Of a stretch of 64,000 bases of DNA, positions 18,924-28,160 are shown piece after piece. The notes under the pieces are model-generated. The model was not told the DNA's origin. It did not search any database and was given only the letters and a program-made list of their open reading frames with translations. Where the stretch lies: NCBI RefSeq assembly GCF_014472415.1, contig NZ_JACSZV010000017.1, forward strand, positions 48,723-112,722, written 5' to 3'. Each line of letters begins with the position of its first letter. Within the stretch, counting starts at the first letter, position 1. Both the position numbers and the translations under genes were made by a program. The DNA comes from Pseudomonas sp. N40(2020). GTDB taxonomy: Bacteria > Pseudomonadota > Gammaproteobacteria > Pseudomonadales > Pseudomonadaceae.

Positions 18924-19898
18924 ATGATCAAGCAACTTATCAATGAAGACAGTTATGTGCAGATTGGGGATCTTTGCAGCGCGACGATCCAACTGAAAAT
19001 CGAAGGACTGAATCCTGCCGGATCGATAAAACTCAAAACCGCGCACGCCCTCGTTACGGATCTGGAAAACCAGGGCCGGATTTCCCATAAAACCCTACTG
19101 GTCGAGTCTTCGTCGGGCAATCTGGGGGTCGCGCTGGCCATGGTCTGCGCTGCCAAGGGCTACAAGTTTGTCTGTGTGATCGATCCGAATATCTCTGCGC
19201 CGAACAGGAAGCTCATGCAGGCACTGGGTGCCGAGATGATCATGGTTGATCAGCGTGACGAAAACGGCGGTTACCTGAATTCACGTATTCGTTTGATCGA
19301 GCAAATGGTCGCGGAAAACCCCGACTACATCTGGCTCAATCAATACAAGAATCCAACCAATCCCTTCGCCCACTATCAAGCGACGGCCAAGTCCATCGCC
19401 CGTAAGTTTGCGCACGTGGATTACTTGTTTGTCGGCGCCGGCACGACCGGCACGCTGATGGGCTGCAAGAACTACTTCGCCGAACATCATCCGCACACCA
19501 AAGTCATCGCCGTCGATACCGTCGGCTCCGTCACGTTCGGTTTGCCGGGAGGAACGCGACATATTCCGGGGCTCGGCACCAGCCGCCTGCCGGAGATATT
19601 CGAGCCGTCCGGTATTCACGACTTCCTGTCTATTCCCGAGGAACAGACGATCAAGGTCTGCCGCTGGCTGGCGCAACGCTACGGCCTGCTCTTCGGCGGC
19701 TCCACCGGCACTGTTCTCGCCGGCATCCAGCAGTGGGCGCCGCACATTCGTCCCGACGATGTCGTTGTGGCGATCTCACCGGACATGGGTGAGCGCTACC
19801 TCGAAACCATCTATTCCGACGACTGGGTTTCCCAGCGCATCGGCGCAGCAGCGCTGCATCCCCTTTTCCCAGAAATCGCTCTGGCACTTTCGGCGTAA
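18924..19898 (+). CDS. sbnA: SbnA-like N-(2-amino-2-carboxyethyl)-L-glutamate synthase
   Basis: A PLP enzyme of the cysteine synthase fold that, in the SbnA family, joins O-phospho-L-serine and L-glutamate to give ACEGA, the precursor of L-2,3-diaminopropionate. ATG 18924 gives 324 residues; the open frame upstream adds 16 unlike residues. The Schiff-base lysine is K36 in NPAGSIKLK, the substrate loop is SSSGNLG, and the phosphate loop is GAGTTGT. SbnA rather than cysteine synthase is inferred from GSIKLK in place of GSVKDR and from the adjacent sbnB. Start of a six-gene rightward cluster. Confidence 0.85.
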   Translation: MIKQLINEDSYVQIGDLCSATIQLKIEGLNPAGSIKLKTAHALVTDLENQGRISHKTLLVESSSGNLGVALAMVCAAKGYKFVCVIDPNISAPNRKLMQALGAEMIMVDQRDENGGYLNSRIRLIEQMVAENPDYIWLNQYKNPTNPFAHYQATAKSIARKFAHVDYLFVGAGTTGTLMGCKNYFAEHHPHTKVIAVDTVGSVTFGLPGGTRHIPGLGTSRLPEIFEPSGIHDFLSIPEEQTIKVCRWLAQRYGLLFGGSTGTVLAGIQQWAPHIRPDDVVVAISPDMGERYLETIYSDDWVSQRIGAAALHPLFPEIALALSA

Positions 19899-19904
19899 TC
19901 CCCA

Positions 19905-20936
19905 ATGACCACTCAAACTTCGATTCAACCGTTCCACGTCATTCCCGGTGCAGTCGTGAAGGACATCCTCAACGGACTTCGTCAGGAAGCCATCGAGATC
20001 GTCGCGCAGACTTACCTCACCCATGAACGTGGCGAGACCGTTAACCCCGACAGTTACTTCCTGCGTTTTCCGGCGGAGCCGGCGAACCGGATCATTGCCC
20101 TGCCGGCGGCGATCGTCGACAGCGAGGGTGATCAATCGGTCTCCGGGATCAAGTGGATTGCCAGCTATCCCGACAACATCAAGTCGGGTATCCCGCGCGC
20201 TTCGGCGGTGCTGATCCTCAACGATCCGGTCACCGGTTATCCCTACGCCTTACTGGAAGGTGCGTTGATCAGTGCTGTGCGCACGGCGGCGTCGGCGGTG
20301 CTCGGCGCCTGGTGGCTCAATGGCCAAAGTCGCAGCGCGCCAAGGCTGTCGATCATTGGTGGCGGGGTGATCTCGCGCAACATCCTTGAGACGTTCATCG
20401 CTGACGATTGGTCTTTCGATAGCGTTGGCATTCACGATCTCAACGCAGAATCAGCTCAAGCGCTGTCGGCATTCGGCAAGCAACTCGGATTACCGGATGT
20501 GCAACAGTTGTCGCTGCAGGACGCACTGACCGCCGACATCGTGGTGTTCGCTACCAGCGCCGGCGAGCCCTATGTCAAAGGCAGCGGGACATTCCGCCCA
20601 GGGCAGATTGTGTTGAATATCTCGCTGCGTGATATCGGCGCAGAAATCATCGAGGAAAGTTACAACTACTTCGACGACGTGACCCATTGCCTGAAGGCCA
20701 ATACATCGCCGCATCTGGCCGAGCAAAAGTACGGTCATCGCGAGTTCGTCACCGGCACCGTGGCGCAATTGATTCGCGGCGATCTGCAAGTCGCCACAGA
20801 CAAACCGCTGATCTATTCGCCGTTCGGCATGGGCATTCTTGATCTGGCGATTGGCCGGATGATCCACGACATCGCGGTCAAGGACGGCTCGGCGGTCGCC
20901 ATCCCGTCCTTCTTCGGGGAGGAGCGCAGATGGTGA
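19905..20936 (+). CDS. sbnB: SbnB-like ACEGA dehydrogenase (2,3-diaminopropionate synthase)
   Basis: A 343-residue NAD-dependent enzyme of the ornithine cyclodeaminase/mu-crystallin family. SbnB oxidatively cleaves ACEGA to L-2,3-diaminopropionate and 2-oxoglutarate. The dinucleotide loop SIIGGGVISRN lies near 145, with the family's substrate-side segment ALLEGALISAVRTAA before it. It starts six bases after sbnA and overlaps the next gene by seven bases. The adjacent SbnA and SbnB homologues make the Dap assignment much stronger than either alone. Confidence 0.86.
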   Translation: MTTQTSIQPFHVIPGAVVKDILNGLRQEAIEIVAQTYLTHERGETVNPDSYFLRFPAEPANRIIALPAAIVDSEGDQSVSGIKWIASYPDNIKSGIPRASAVLILNDPVTGYPYALLEGALISAVRTAASAVLGAWWLNGQSRSAPRLSIIGGGVISRNILETFIADDWSFDSVGIHDLNAESAQALSAFGKQLGLPDVQQLSLQDALTADIVVFATSAGEPYVKGSGTFRPGQIVLNISLRDIGAEIIEESYNYFDDVTHCLKANTSPHLAEQKYGHREFVTGTVAQLIRGDLQVATDKPLIYSPFGMGILDLAIGRMIHDIAVKDGSAVAIPSFFGEERRW

Positions 20937-22711
20937 ATTCGCCTCTGCACATCGGCCTGGTCGGCTGCGGATCGCGCGGGCTGTCGATTTTCGAACGCCT
21001 GTTGAGCCTTGCTGAAGAGCGCCCGGAGCAACACGTCGTGATCGACATCTTCGATCCCAATGTGCTCGGTAGCGGCGCGCACTGGCCAAACCAACCGGAC
21101 TACCTGCTGCTCAACACCGTTGCCGGTCAGCTCGGGGTATTTCCGGACGCGGCGGCATTCGGCAACCTTGCGGATGCACGGGAACGATCGGGACCGGACT
21201 TCCTGACGTGGTGCCGCGCGCAGCGGCTCAAGGTCGATCCGGACAGCGGTTTGCTCGCCGCCAATGGACGCGATGTCGAGCCAGAGGACTTCCTGCCGCG
21301 CTACTTGCTCGGCGCTTACCTGGCCGACGCCTTTGCGCGAATCCTCGCCACCGCCCCTCATTGGGTGACGGTGAATCTGCATCAGCACGCCGTGACGGCT
21401 GTTGAGCGCAACGAGGGTTCTCAGTACGTTCTGAAAACCGCTTCAGGTGCTGCGGTGACGGTGGATCGGCTGATCCTGACGGTCGGCCACACCGGTCGCC
21501 TGCAAACGGCTGATCACCAACGCGTTGAGAACATCTATCCACTGCCCGGCAGCCTCGACACCATCGAGCCCGGCGAGACCGTACTGATCGAAGGGCTGGG
21601 GCTGGGCGCAATGGACACCTTGGCGGCCCTCACCTCTGGACGAGGCGGACACTACAAGCGGATGGCCGACGCCAGTCACGCCTATGAACCCTCAGGTCAA
21701 GAGCCGGTGATCTTTATCCAGTCACGGGACGGGCTGCCGTTTCGAACCCGTCCCAATGGTCTGATAGAAAATCCCCGCCACCACGCCGTGCTGCTGACGA
21801 GTGCGCGCATCGAAGCCTTGCGGGCAAATGCACAACACCGGCAGCTGGATTTCGAGCAGGACATCCTGCCGCTCATGCTGCTTGAGATGCGGGCGGCGGC
21901 CGTCGCCGTGGTACTTGGCGAATCAGGGCGGGAGCAGGTGCTGACAAAGCTCAGAGCCGTCAGTGTTGCGGGCAATCCCGGTGTTGTCGCTTGCGAGGCG
22001 CTGCTGCGCGATTACGAAGCGACCGGCGGCTCCATCAACCCGCTAGCGCTGATCTGGCACGCACTGCCCGACGACGTGACGCCTTACAACTATCACGCCT
22101 GGATCTACGACACGATCGAAGCCGACCTGCACGAATCGCGGCTTGGGCGTGGGGAATCGGCGATCAAAGCGGCCATCGAGGTCTGGCGCGATCTGCGTGA
22201 CCGACTGCGCGAAGCCGTGGATTTCGACGGGCTGACCGACGCCTCGCATCGCCAGTTCTACGGCCGTTGGCACAAGGCGATCAACCGCCTCGTTGCCGGC
22301 CCGCAAAAAGAGCGCCACGCCGACCTGCTCGCCCTGTGTGACGCAGGCCTGCTGACGTTTCTCAAACCCGGCTCACGACCGGTGATAGACAACTTCCGGC
22401 GTGTCGCCGGTTATGTCCAGGGCAGTGGCGTGAACAACAGCGACTGCGCGCCGGTGCGTGATCTGGCGCGTCTGGGCCTGATCCGCCCACGGACCAACGA
22501 GCCGGGCATCGACGGCATTGATGTCGACGCGGCGTGCCACCCCAAATCGATTTCGGGCGAACCGGTACGCAACATCTGGGTGCTCGGTCCGCTCGCCGAA
22601 GGCTCTTGCTACTACAACCACTACGTCACTTCGGCGGGTGCGCCCTCGCGCCTGTTCATGGACGCTCATCGCGCGGCCACTGCAATCCTTGAGGCAGGTA
22701 CTCCAGCATGA
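20930..22711 (+). CDS. FAD/NAD(P)-binding protein of the diaminopropionate cluster
   Basis: A 593-residue protein with an N-terminal Rossmann loop LVGCGSRGLSIFERL, the pattern of the FAD-NAD(P)-binding family (NAD_binding_9). A second nucleotide-binding segment VLIEGLGLGAMDTLAAL lies near 222 and the C-terminus carries a WVLGPLAEGSCYYNHYV stretch. Members resemble N-hydroxylating or related flavoproteins, but the reaction is unknown. It overlaps sbnB by seven bases and the GST gene by four (ATGA), so it belongs to the same operon and probably modifies Dap or a Dap conjugate (inference). Confidence 0.78.
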   Translation: MVNSPLHIGLVGCGSRGLSIFERLLSLAEERPEQHVVIDIFDPNVLGSGAHWPNQPDYLLLNTVAGQLGVFPDAAAFGNLADARERSGPDFLTWCRAQRLKVDPDSGLLAANGRDVEPEDFLPRYLLGAYLADAFARILATAPHWVTVNLHQHAVTAVERNEGSQYVLKTASGAAVTVDRLILTVGHTGRLQTADHQRVENIYPLPGSLDTIEPGETVLIEGLGLGAMDTLAALTSGRGGHYKRMADASHAYEPSGQEPVIFIQSRDGLPFRTRPNGLIENPRHHAVLLTSARIEALRANAQHRQLDFEQDILPLMLLEMRAAAVAVVLGESGREQVLTKLRAVSVAGNPGVVACEALLRDYEATGGSINPLALIWHALPDDVTPYNYHAWIYDTIEADLHESRLGRGESAIKAAIEVWRDLRDRLREAVDFDGLTDASHRQFYGRWHKAINRLVAGPQKERHADLLALCDAGLLTFLKPGSRPVIDNFRRVAGYVQGSGVNNSDCAPVRDLARLGLIRPRTNEPGIDGIDVDAACHPKSISGEPVRNIWVLGPLAEGSCYYNHYVTSAGAPSRLFMDAHRAATAILEAGTPA

Positions 22712-23322
22712 AACTTTTCTACCAGACGCATTCGCCCTACGCCCGCAAAGTACTGGTGCTGGCTCACGAACTCGGAATGGCTTCGAACCTGGAAGTCATC
22801 CACCACGAGACCAGCCCGACGTCGCCGAACGCGGTCATCTACAAGGCCAACCCGCCAGGTAAAGTCCCGGTGCTGATGCTGCCCGACGACACGGCGCTGT
22901 TCGACTCCATCGTGATTTGTGAATACCTCGACGACCTGAGTGACGGGCCGAAACTCATCCCGGCAAGCGGCCCCGAGCGCTATAAGGCGCTGCGCCTTCA
23001 GGCCTTGGCGCAGGGCATGTGCGATGTCGGCATCAAGCTGCGCTGGGAAGTCGAGCGTCGCCCGGAGGCCTTGCGCTACCCGGCCTACGCCGACGGTCAG
23101 GCTTTCAAACTCAAAGAGGCTTACCGCTTCATCGAAGAACACGTGGACCTCAATGGCCCGATCACTATCGGCCACGTTGCCCTGGCGACCGCGCTCGACT
23201 GGATTGCCTTTCGCCAGCTATCAGACTTTTCCGCTCAAGCACGCCTGACCGAGTGGTATCAGACTTTTTGTGAGCGCGCTTCCATGCGGGCGACCGAGTA
23301 CAGCGGGCAGACTCACGATTAA
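22708..23322 (+). CDS. Glutathione S-transferase family protein
   Basis: A 204-residue protein with an N-terminal thioredoxin-like domain (SPYARKVLVLAHELG, then NPPGKVPVL with the cis-Pro and DSIVICEYL) and an all-helical C-terminal domain (ALATALDWIAFR). It starts inside the stop codon of the FAD protein gene. GSTs in biosynthetic clusters may conjugate, isomerise or protect; its role here is unassigned. Confidence 0.88.
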   Translation: MKLFYQTHSPYARKVLVLAHELGMASNLEVIHHETSPTSPNAVIYKANPPGKVPVLMLPDDTALFDSIVICEYLDDLSDGPKLIPASGPERYKALRLQALAQGMCDVGIKLRWEVERRPEALRYPAYADGQAFKLKEAYRFIEEHVDLNGPITIGHVALATALDWIAFRQLSDFSAQARLTEWYQTFCERASMRATEYSGQTHD

Positions 23323-23339
23323 GTTAAGGAAAACTGTGT

Positions 23340-24764
23340 ATGAGCTCTCTCTTGTTGCAAATGTCACCCATCGCTCTGGTCATCGCATTGATCCTGATCG
23401 TCCGCCGGCCGCCGGTACAAGCCGCGCTGGCGGGTGTGGTGCTGGTGCTGGTGCTGTGGGCACTGGGCGCGGCCGGACCTGTGTCCGCCGCGATTACCTC
23501 GGCGATCTTTCAGGACACCACGATCCTGTTTCTCAGCACCGCGTGCGTGATCGTACCGGGGCTGGCCTTCGTCATTCTGGTCGAGCGCGGAGGTGCGCCG
23601 CAGGCCATCGGCGCCTGGGTCAAGGAGCTCGGCTGGACGCCACCGGCACAAGTCATCTTCATCGTGCTGGGCCTGGCGCCACTGCTCGAAGCAATGACCG
23701 GTTTCGGCGTCTCGCTGATCGCTACCGTGCCCTTGCTCATGGGCCTGTTCACCCGCCAGTCGGGGATGAAAATTGCCTTGGCCGGCATGGTCATCATGCC
23801 GTGGGGCACCTTGGGTCTGGCCACTGTGATTGGCGCGTTGCTGGCGCATTTACCGGCGCAAACCCTCGGTAGTCATTCGGCGCTGATCAGCGCGCCGGTG
23901 TTCCTCTGCCTGGCCGCCATCGCCATGTGGCAGGGCGGCATCCGCACTGTTACGCCGTGGCTTGGGCTGATCGTGGTGACGGCATTGTTCGTCGCGGTAC
24001 TGTTTTCCATCAACCTGTGGATCGGCCCGGAAGTTTCCGGTGTGCTGGCCGGTCTCGCCGTGGCCTGCGTGGGTATGGGCATCTCATACGCGCAACGCAA
24101 GAAACTGGTGCGTTGGCCGAGCGCGGCATGGCCTTATCTGGCCTTGCTGGGGGTGATCGTGGCGTCGCGCGGGTTGTTTGTGCTGTCGGGCTGGGATGCG
24201 CTGTGGATCATCAAGGGCGAGCACGTTTCATGGAAGCCTTTGGCATCCCCGGGCCTGGCGCTACTGATCGTCACCCTGCTGATGGCCATCAAACAAAGCG
24301 CCGCAGCGGGTTTCCCCTGGCGCGCGCTGTTCAATCGGGCGAAGTTTCCGGTCACGACGATTTTCCTGTTCCTGCTGCTTTCTCAGGTGATGGTCAATGC
24401 CGGATTCCTCGTCGAGGCGCAGCGCACGCTGCAATCACTGTCGGGGCTTTCCCTGGCGCCAACGATCGCCTTGCTGGCGGGTATCGCCGGTTACGTCACC
24501 GGTTCCAACGTCGGCGGCAACACCCTCGTCATGCCGTCCATTGCCGCCCTGACCAGCGAACACGGCGCGTGGCTGGCCGCAATGGTCAACAGTGCCGCCG
24601 GACATGGTGCGCTGGGATCACTGTCGATTCTGTCGCTGATCACCGGACTGGCAGGCGCCAATCGGCATGAAGAGAACAACCTGATCCGATTCGCCTTCGG
24701 CCTGGTCGCCCTCAACATCGTCATAGTTGCTGCAACGGGAGTCGTTTTGCTCTACTTTCTCTGA
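23340..24764 (+). CDS. LctP-like permease
   Basis: A 474-residue integral membrane protein with about twelve hydrophobic segments. It resembles the L-lactate permease (LctP) family: LALIVRRPP-type start, the LAPLLEAMTGFGVSLIATVPLL signature near 115-137, and a late TGSNVGGNTLVMPS loop. Located between the GST and MocR genes, it probably carries the cluster's product or a substrate rather than lactate. That is inference from context. Confidence 0.78.
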   Translation: MSSLLLQMSPIALVIALILIVRRPPVQAALAGVVLVLVLWALGAAGPVSAAITSAIFQDTTILFLSTACVIVPGLAFVILVERGGAPQAIGAWVKELGWTPPAQVIFIVLGLAPLLEAMTGFGVSLIATVPLLMGLFTRQSGMKIALAGMVIMPWGTLGLATVIGALLAHLPAQTLGSHSALISAPVFLCLAAIAMWQGGIRTVTPWLGLIVVTALFVAVLFSINLWIGPEVSGVLAGLAVACVGMGISYAQRKKLVRWPSAAWPYLALLGVIVASRGLFVLSGWDALWIIKGEHVSWKPLASPGLALLIVTLLMAIKQSAAAGFPWRALFNRAKFPVTTIFLFLLLSQVMVNAGFLVEAQRTLQSLSGLSLAPTIALLAGIAGYVTGSNVGGNTLVMPSIAALTSEHGAWLAAMVNSAAGHGALGSLSILSLITGLAGANRHEENNLIRFAFGLVALNIVIVAATGVVLLYFL

Positions 24765-24791
24765 ATTGTTTCGAGAAATAACAGAGAACTT

Positions 24792-26270
24792 ATGGACAGG
24801 TTTGATTTACCGGACAAACGCTGGCGGATCGTCAAGGACTGGATTATTCGTCAGATCGAAAGTGGTGATTGGGCAGCCGAAACAAAACTGCCCTCGATCC
24901 GCACCCTGGCACGAATGTTTGAAACCAGCATCACCACCGTTCAGCGCGCCTTGGCTGATCTGGAAGCCGATGCCTATGTTTCGACCAAACCCCGAATCGG
25001 CTATTTTGTTTCGGCCTCGGGACACGCAAAACCCGCCAGTGGTTTCGATTTCTCAAGCGTCACCGTCAACGTCAATCATGCGGTGGTCGCGATGCTCTCC
25101 CAAGCGGCCTCGCGCACCACCGCGTCGTTGAACTCTGCGGTCCTGCACAGCGACCTCACGCCGAATGTGCTCCTCAACAAATGCCTTTCAGTGCTGGCCG
25201 GCAAGGCTGACAACTCGCTGACAGGACTCGTCGCGCCACCCGGCCTGCCGGCGCTGCGACGGCGCATCGCCGGGCTGATGCTGACCCGCGGCGTAGTCTG
25301 CGGGCCGGACGATATCCTCGTGACCTCGGGCGACACCATTGCCCTGGAACTGGCCCTCGAAGCCGTCGCGCCAAAAGGCGCTACGGTGGCAATCGAAACC
25401 CCGACCTATTACGGCATCTTGCAGACCATCGAACGCCTGGGCATGCGCGCCTTGCCGATCCGCACGCACGGCAGACTGGGCCTGGACGTGGATCATCTCG
25501 AAGAAGCGCTGAAGCTGAAAAAGGTCGCGGTGATCTTTCTCAACCCAACGCTGCAGAATCCCCGTGGTTTCATCATGCCCGATGAAACCCGCGCACGACT
25601 TTCACAGATCGCCCGCGAAGCAGACGTGCCGATTATCGAGGACGACATTTTCTTCGACCTAGTACCGGAAGCAGAGCGCCCGCGCGCCATCAAGAGTTAC
25701 GACACCAGCGGCCAGACGATCTACTGCTCGTCATTCTCCAAGACCGTCGCGCCCGGTTATCGCGTTGGCTGGTGCCTGGCCGGCAAATACCGCAATGCCA
25801 TTCTGGCGCAAATGTTTTCGCGCAACCTGGCGGTATCGAGCCTTGCGCAAAACGTTCTCAACGAATTTATCGGGCGCGGCTACATGGAAGAACACTGCGC
25901 CAGGCTCCGCTCGCAACTGTCTTCGCTGGCGAGCTTTGTCGAAGCACTGGTGCGCACGGACTTCCCCACGGGAACCGTGTACGTGCCACCGCGCGGAGGC
26001 TTCATCCACTGGATCGAACTGCCCGGGCACACCGACATGCCGGCACTGCAACAGTTGGCCACCGAACGCGGTTGCCACGTGGCCGGCAGCGGGATCTTTT
26101 TCGCCGACGGCCATGCAACCACAGGCGTGCGCATCTGTCTTGGCACAGCACTGACCCCGGGGGTGATCGAGATCTTGAAGGTGATTGCCGAGTGTGCGCA
26201 CCTCGCCGGGCGACCGCCAAAAACGCAAGGCCAAGTGACTCAACAACGAGAAGAGCCGGCAGTTTCCTGA
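24792..26270 (+). CDS. MocR-family PLP-dependent transcriptional regulator
   Basis: A 492-residue fusion of a GntR winged helix (about 10-75, with LPSIRTLARMFETSITTVQRAL) to a fold-type I aminotransferase domain (about 110-480). The PLP lysine is K317 in SSFSKTVAPGYR, and NPTLQNPRG and EDDIFFDL are the usual cofactor segments. MocR proteins sense an amino acid or amine as an external aldimine. As the last gene of the cluster on the same strand, it probably controls it in response to Dap or the final product. Confidence 0.88.
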   Translation: MDRFDLPDKRWRIVKDWIIRQIESGDWAAETKLPSIRTLARMFETSITTVQRALADLEADAYVSTKPRIGYFVSASGHAKPASGFDFSSVTVNVNHAVVAMLSQAASRTTASLNSAVLHSDLTPNVLLNKCLSVLAGKADNSLTGLVAPPGLPALRRRIAGLMLTRGVVCGPDDILVTSGDTIALELALEAVAPKGATVAIETPTYYGILQTIERLGMRALPIRTHGRLGLDVDHLEEALKLKKVAVIFLNPTLQNPRGFIMPDETRARLSQIAREADVPIIEDDIFFDLVPEAERPRAIKSYDTSGQTIYCSSFSKTVAPGYRVGWCLAGKYRNAILAQMFSRNLAVSSLAQNVLNEFIGRGYMEEHCARLRSQLSSLASFVEALVRTDFPTGTVYVPPRGGFIHWIELPGHTDMPALQQLATERGCHVAGSGIFFADGHATTGVRICLGTALTPGVIEILKVIAECAHLAGRPPKTQGQVTQQREEPAVS

Positions 26271-26297
26271 CCGTACAAGGACGTTCGCAGAATTGCC

Positions 26298-26645
26298 ATG
26301 AATCAGAAACGAACCCGCATCCCCCTGCCCCACCCGCCACCGTATCGCCAGAGCCGTGCGACCTTCTGGCTGACCGTGTTCGTTGGCGTGCTGATTGCCT
26401 TCGCTATCAGTGCATCGATTTATACGTTGATCGAAAACTGGATCAACGGCTCGATCACCACAACCAACCGCGGCCCGAAGGACACCTATACCCTGGCCCT
26501 ACAACCACGGCGATTTTGGATAGAGTTCGTGTCGCAGTGCATAGGTACCGTGTTTCTGCTGCTGATTGGCGTGTTCGGGTTGTGGATTTATCGCAAAGTG
26601 CAGGCGCCTGCGGAGAAGCCGAAGGGCAAGCGCGCGCGACGCTAA
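26298..26645 (+). CDS. Small membrane protein, function unknown
   Basis: A 115-residue protein with a short basic, Pro-rich cytoplasmic N-terminus, two membrane helices (about 22-45 and 77-99) separated by an approximately 30-residue loop with a Thr-rich TTTNRGPKDTYT stretch, and a Lys/Arg-rich tail (KGKRARR). I do not recognise a family. It follows the MocR gene by 27 bases. Confidence 0.65.
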   Translation: MNQKRTRIPLPHPPPYRQSRATFWLTVFVGVLIAFAISASIYTLIENWINGSITTTNRGPKDTYTLALQPRRFWIEFVSQCIGTVFLLLIGVFGLWIYRKVQAPAEKPKGKRARR

Positions 26646-26698
26646 TCAGATCGGGTTGACGTAGTCCACAGGCAGCAGAACGGTGTCCAGCGCGGCGT
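26646..26698 (-). pseudogene. C-terminal remnant of a YceK/YidQ-type lipoprotein gene
   Basis: On the minus strand this stretch reads DAALDTVLLPVDYVNPI followed by a stop at 26648-26646. That is the typical C-terminal end of YceK/YidQ-family lipoproteins (D..L.LPVD). No upstream coding sequence continues it to the right; instead the next frame belongs to a different remnant. It looks like the surviving tail of a deleted gene. Confidence 0.5.
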
Positions 26699-27048
26699 CT
26701 ACGGACAGGGATACGACAGTGATCAGGGGGTATGGCAAGCAGTTACTGCCGACACTGGCGAAAGAGCTGACGGCTCATTTCGGGAAGGGCTTTGATGCCT
26801 CCAACCTTCGGTATATGCGCCTGTTTTATCAAGCATTTCCAATTCGTGACGCACTGCGTCTCGAATTGAGCTGGACCCACTATCGCCGGTTATTACGGGT
26901 CGAAAACGACAAGGCACGCCAGTGGTACATGGATGAATGCGCGACCCTCAATCTCAGTGAGGGCGACAAGCCGACCGTCGGGATCACTTTGTGCGCGCAG
27001 GACAACGAGGCGGTCGCGCGTTACTCGATCTTCAAAGGTAATGAGTAA
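26683..27048 (+). pseudogene. Internally deleted YhcG/DUF1016 nuclease gene
   Basis: The 121-residue frame joins two separated parts of a YhcG (DUF1016, PDDEXK family) protein. YGKQLLPTLAKELTAHFG through FPIRDALRLELSWTHYRRLLRV is the N-terminal domain. GDKPTVGITLCAQDNEAVARYSI is the extreme C-terminus. The middle, including the nuclease core with the catalytic residues, is missing, and so is the normal start. Full-length relatives are around 340 residues. It is therefore a relic and probably inactive. Confidence 0.72.
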
Positions 27049-27157
27049 CTGTTCGCCAGCAGCTACAAAACGGTGCTCCCAAGTGTGGAAGAACTGCGGA
27101 TTGTCCCTTGGGCGTACCGAGATTATTGTTGGCAGCTACCCGCGAAGGTCGAACGCC

Positions 27158-28132
27158 ATGAGTTTTCAGGACACGCCCGAATTGGCAGATGTGCAGCAAA
27201 CGTCGTCATCGGCAGCGCAGTTAGAAGGTGAACCCATCAAGGAAACAGCCGCCGACGGTTTTGTCCTTGGCGGTTTCACCTGGCGGCATACCCTGCCCGA
27301 TGTCCAGCGCCCGGTGGTGATCATCAACGCGGCCACGTCGGTACGCTGTCGTCATTACTCGCGGTTCGCCGCTTATCTGTTTGCCAATGGTTTCGATGTG
27401 ATGACCTACGACTACCGTGGCATCGGCGAATCGCGTCCCGGCTCAATGAAAGGGTTGCACGCTTCGTGGACAGACTGGGGCGCACTGGATTTCGAAGCGA
27501 TGCTCAAACGCGCACAGCGGGAATGTCCCGGACAGCCCATCGATGTGGTCGGGCATAGTTTTGGTGGCTGCGCGGCAGGCTTGGGCGAGTCAGGAAAGGT
27601 TATCCGACGGTTGGTAACGGTCGGCGCGCAGTTCGCCTACTGGCGCGATTACGCACCCGAACAGCGCTGGCGCATGTTCGGCAAATGGCATGTGCTGATG
27701 CCGCTGCTGACGCTGGTTTGCGGCTACTTCCCCGGTAAACGTCTCGGCTGGCTGGAAGACACGCCGGCCGGCGTTGTACGCGACTGGAGCACGCCCTCGC
27801 CGCGTTATGAAGGGCGGCCAAGCGGCCGGGTGATGCTGGCGAAAACCGGGCATCTGCCCTTCTCAAACCTGCGTGCGCAAACCTTGGCGATCAGCATCAG
27901 CGACGATCCCTACGGCACAATTGCGGCCATCGAACGCCTGCTCAATTACTTCAGCAACGCCTCGAAAACCCATCTGCGCATCGAACCGCAGGACATCGGC
28001 GAGCAACAAGTCGGACATTTCGCCTTTTTTCGCAGCGCATACCAAGCCACACTATGGCCCATCGCTCTGACCTGGCTGCAAACCGGCGAACTGGCCCCCG
28101 ACACACCCGGGCGGCAAGTACCGCGCAGCTGA
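27158..28132 (+). CDS. Alpha/beta-fold hydrolase
   Basis: A 324-residue cytoplasmic serine hydrolase of the alpha/beta fold (serine aminopeptidase/lysophospholipase-like). The nucleophile elbow is GHSFGG (S134), the oxyanion region is NAATSV near 57-62 and the strand-helix DYRGIGES lies at about 85-92. ATG 27158 is chosen because it follows an AAGG site and the longer frame (from 26933) runs through the YhcG remnant. The substrate is not predictable. Confidence 0.85.
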   Translation: MSFQDTPELADVQQTSSSAAQLEGEPIKETAADGFVLGGFTWRHTLPDVQRPVVIINAATSVRCRHYSRFAAYLFANGFDVMTYDYRGIGESRPGSMKGLHASWTDWGALDFEAMLKRAQRECPGQPIDVVGHSFGGCAAGLGESGKVIRRLVTVGAQFAYWRDYAPEQRWRMFGKWHVLMPLLTLVCGYFPGKRLGWLEDTPAGVVRDWSTPSPRYEGRPSGRVMLAKTGHLPFSNLRAQTLAISISDDPYGTIAAIERLLNYFSNASKTHLRIEPQDIGEQQVGHFAFFRSAYQATLWPIALTWLQTGELAPDTPGRQVPRS

Positions 28133-28160
28133 GCCCCTCCAACGCACGACGGAACACATC

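Noticed and set aside
26933..27157. N-terminal extension of the alpha/beta hydrolase
   Set aside because: The open frame continues upstream through the YhcG remnant in another frame, but the extension lacks hydrolase-like sequence and ATG 27158 has a ribosome site.
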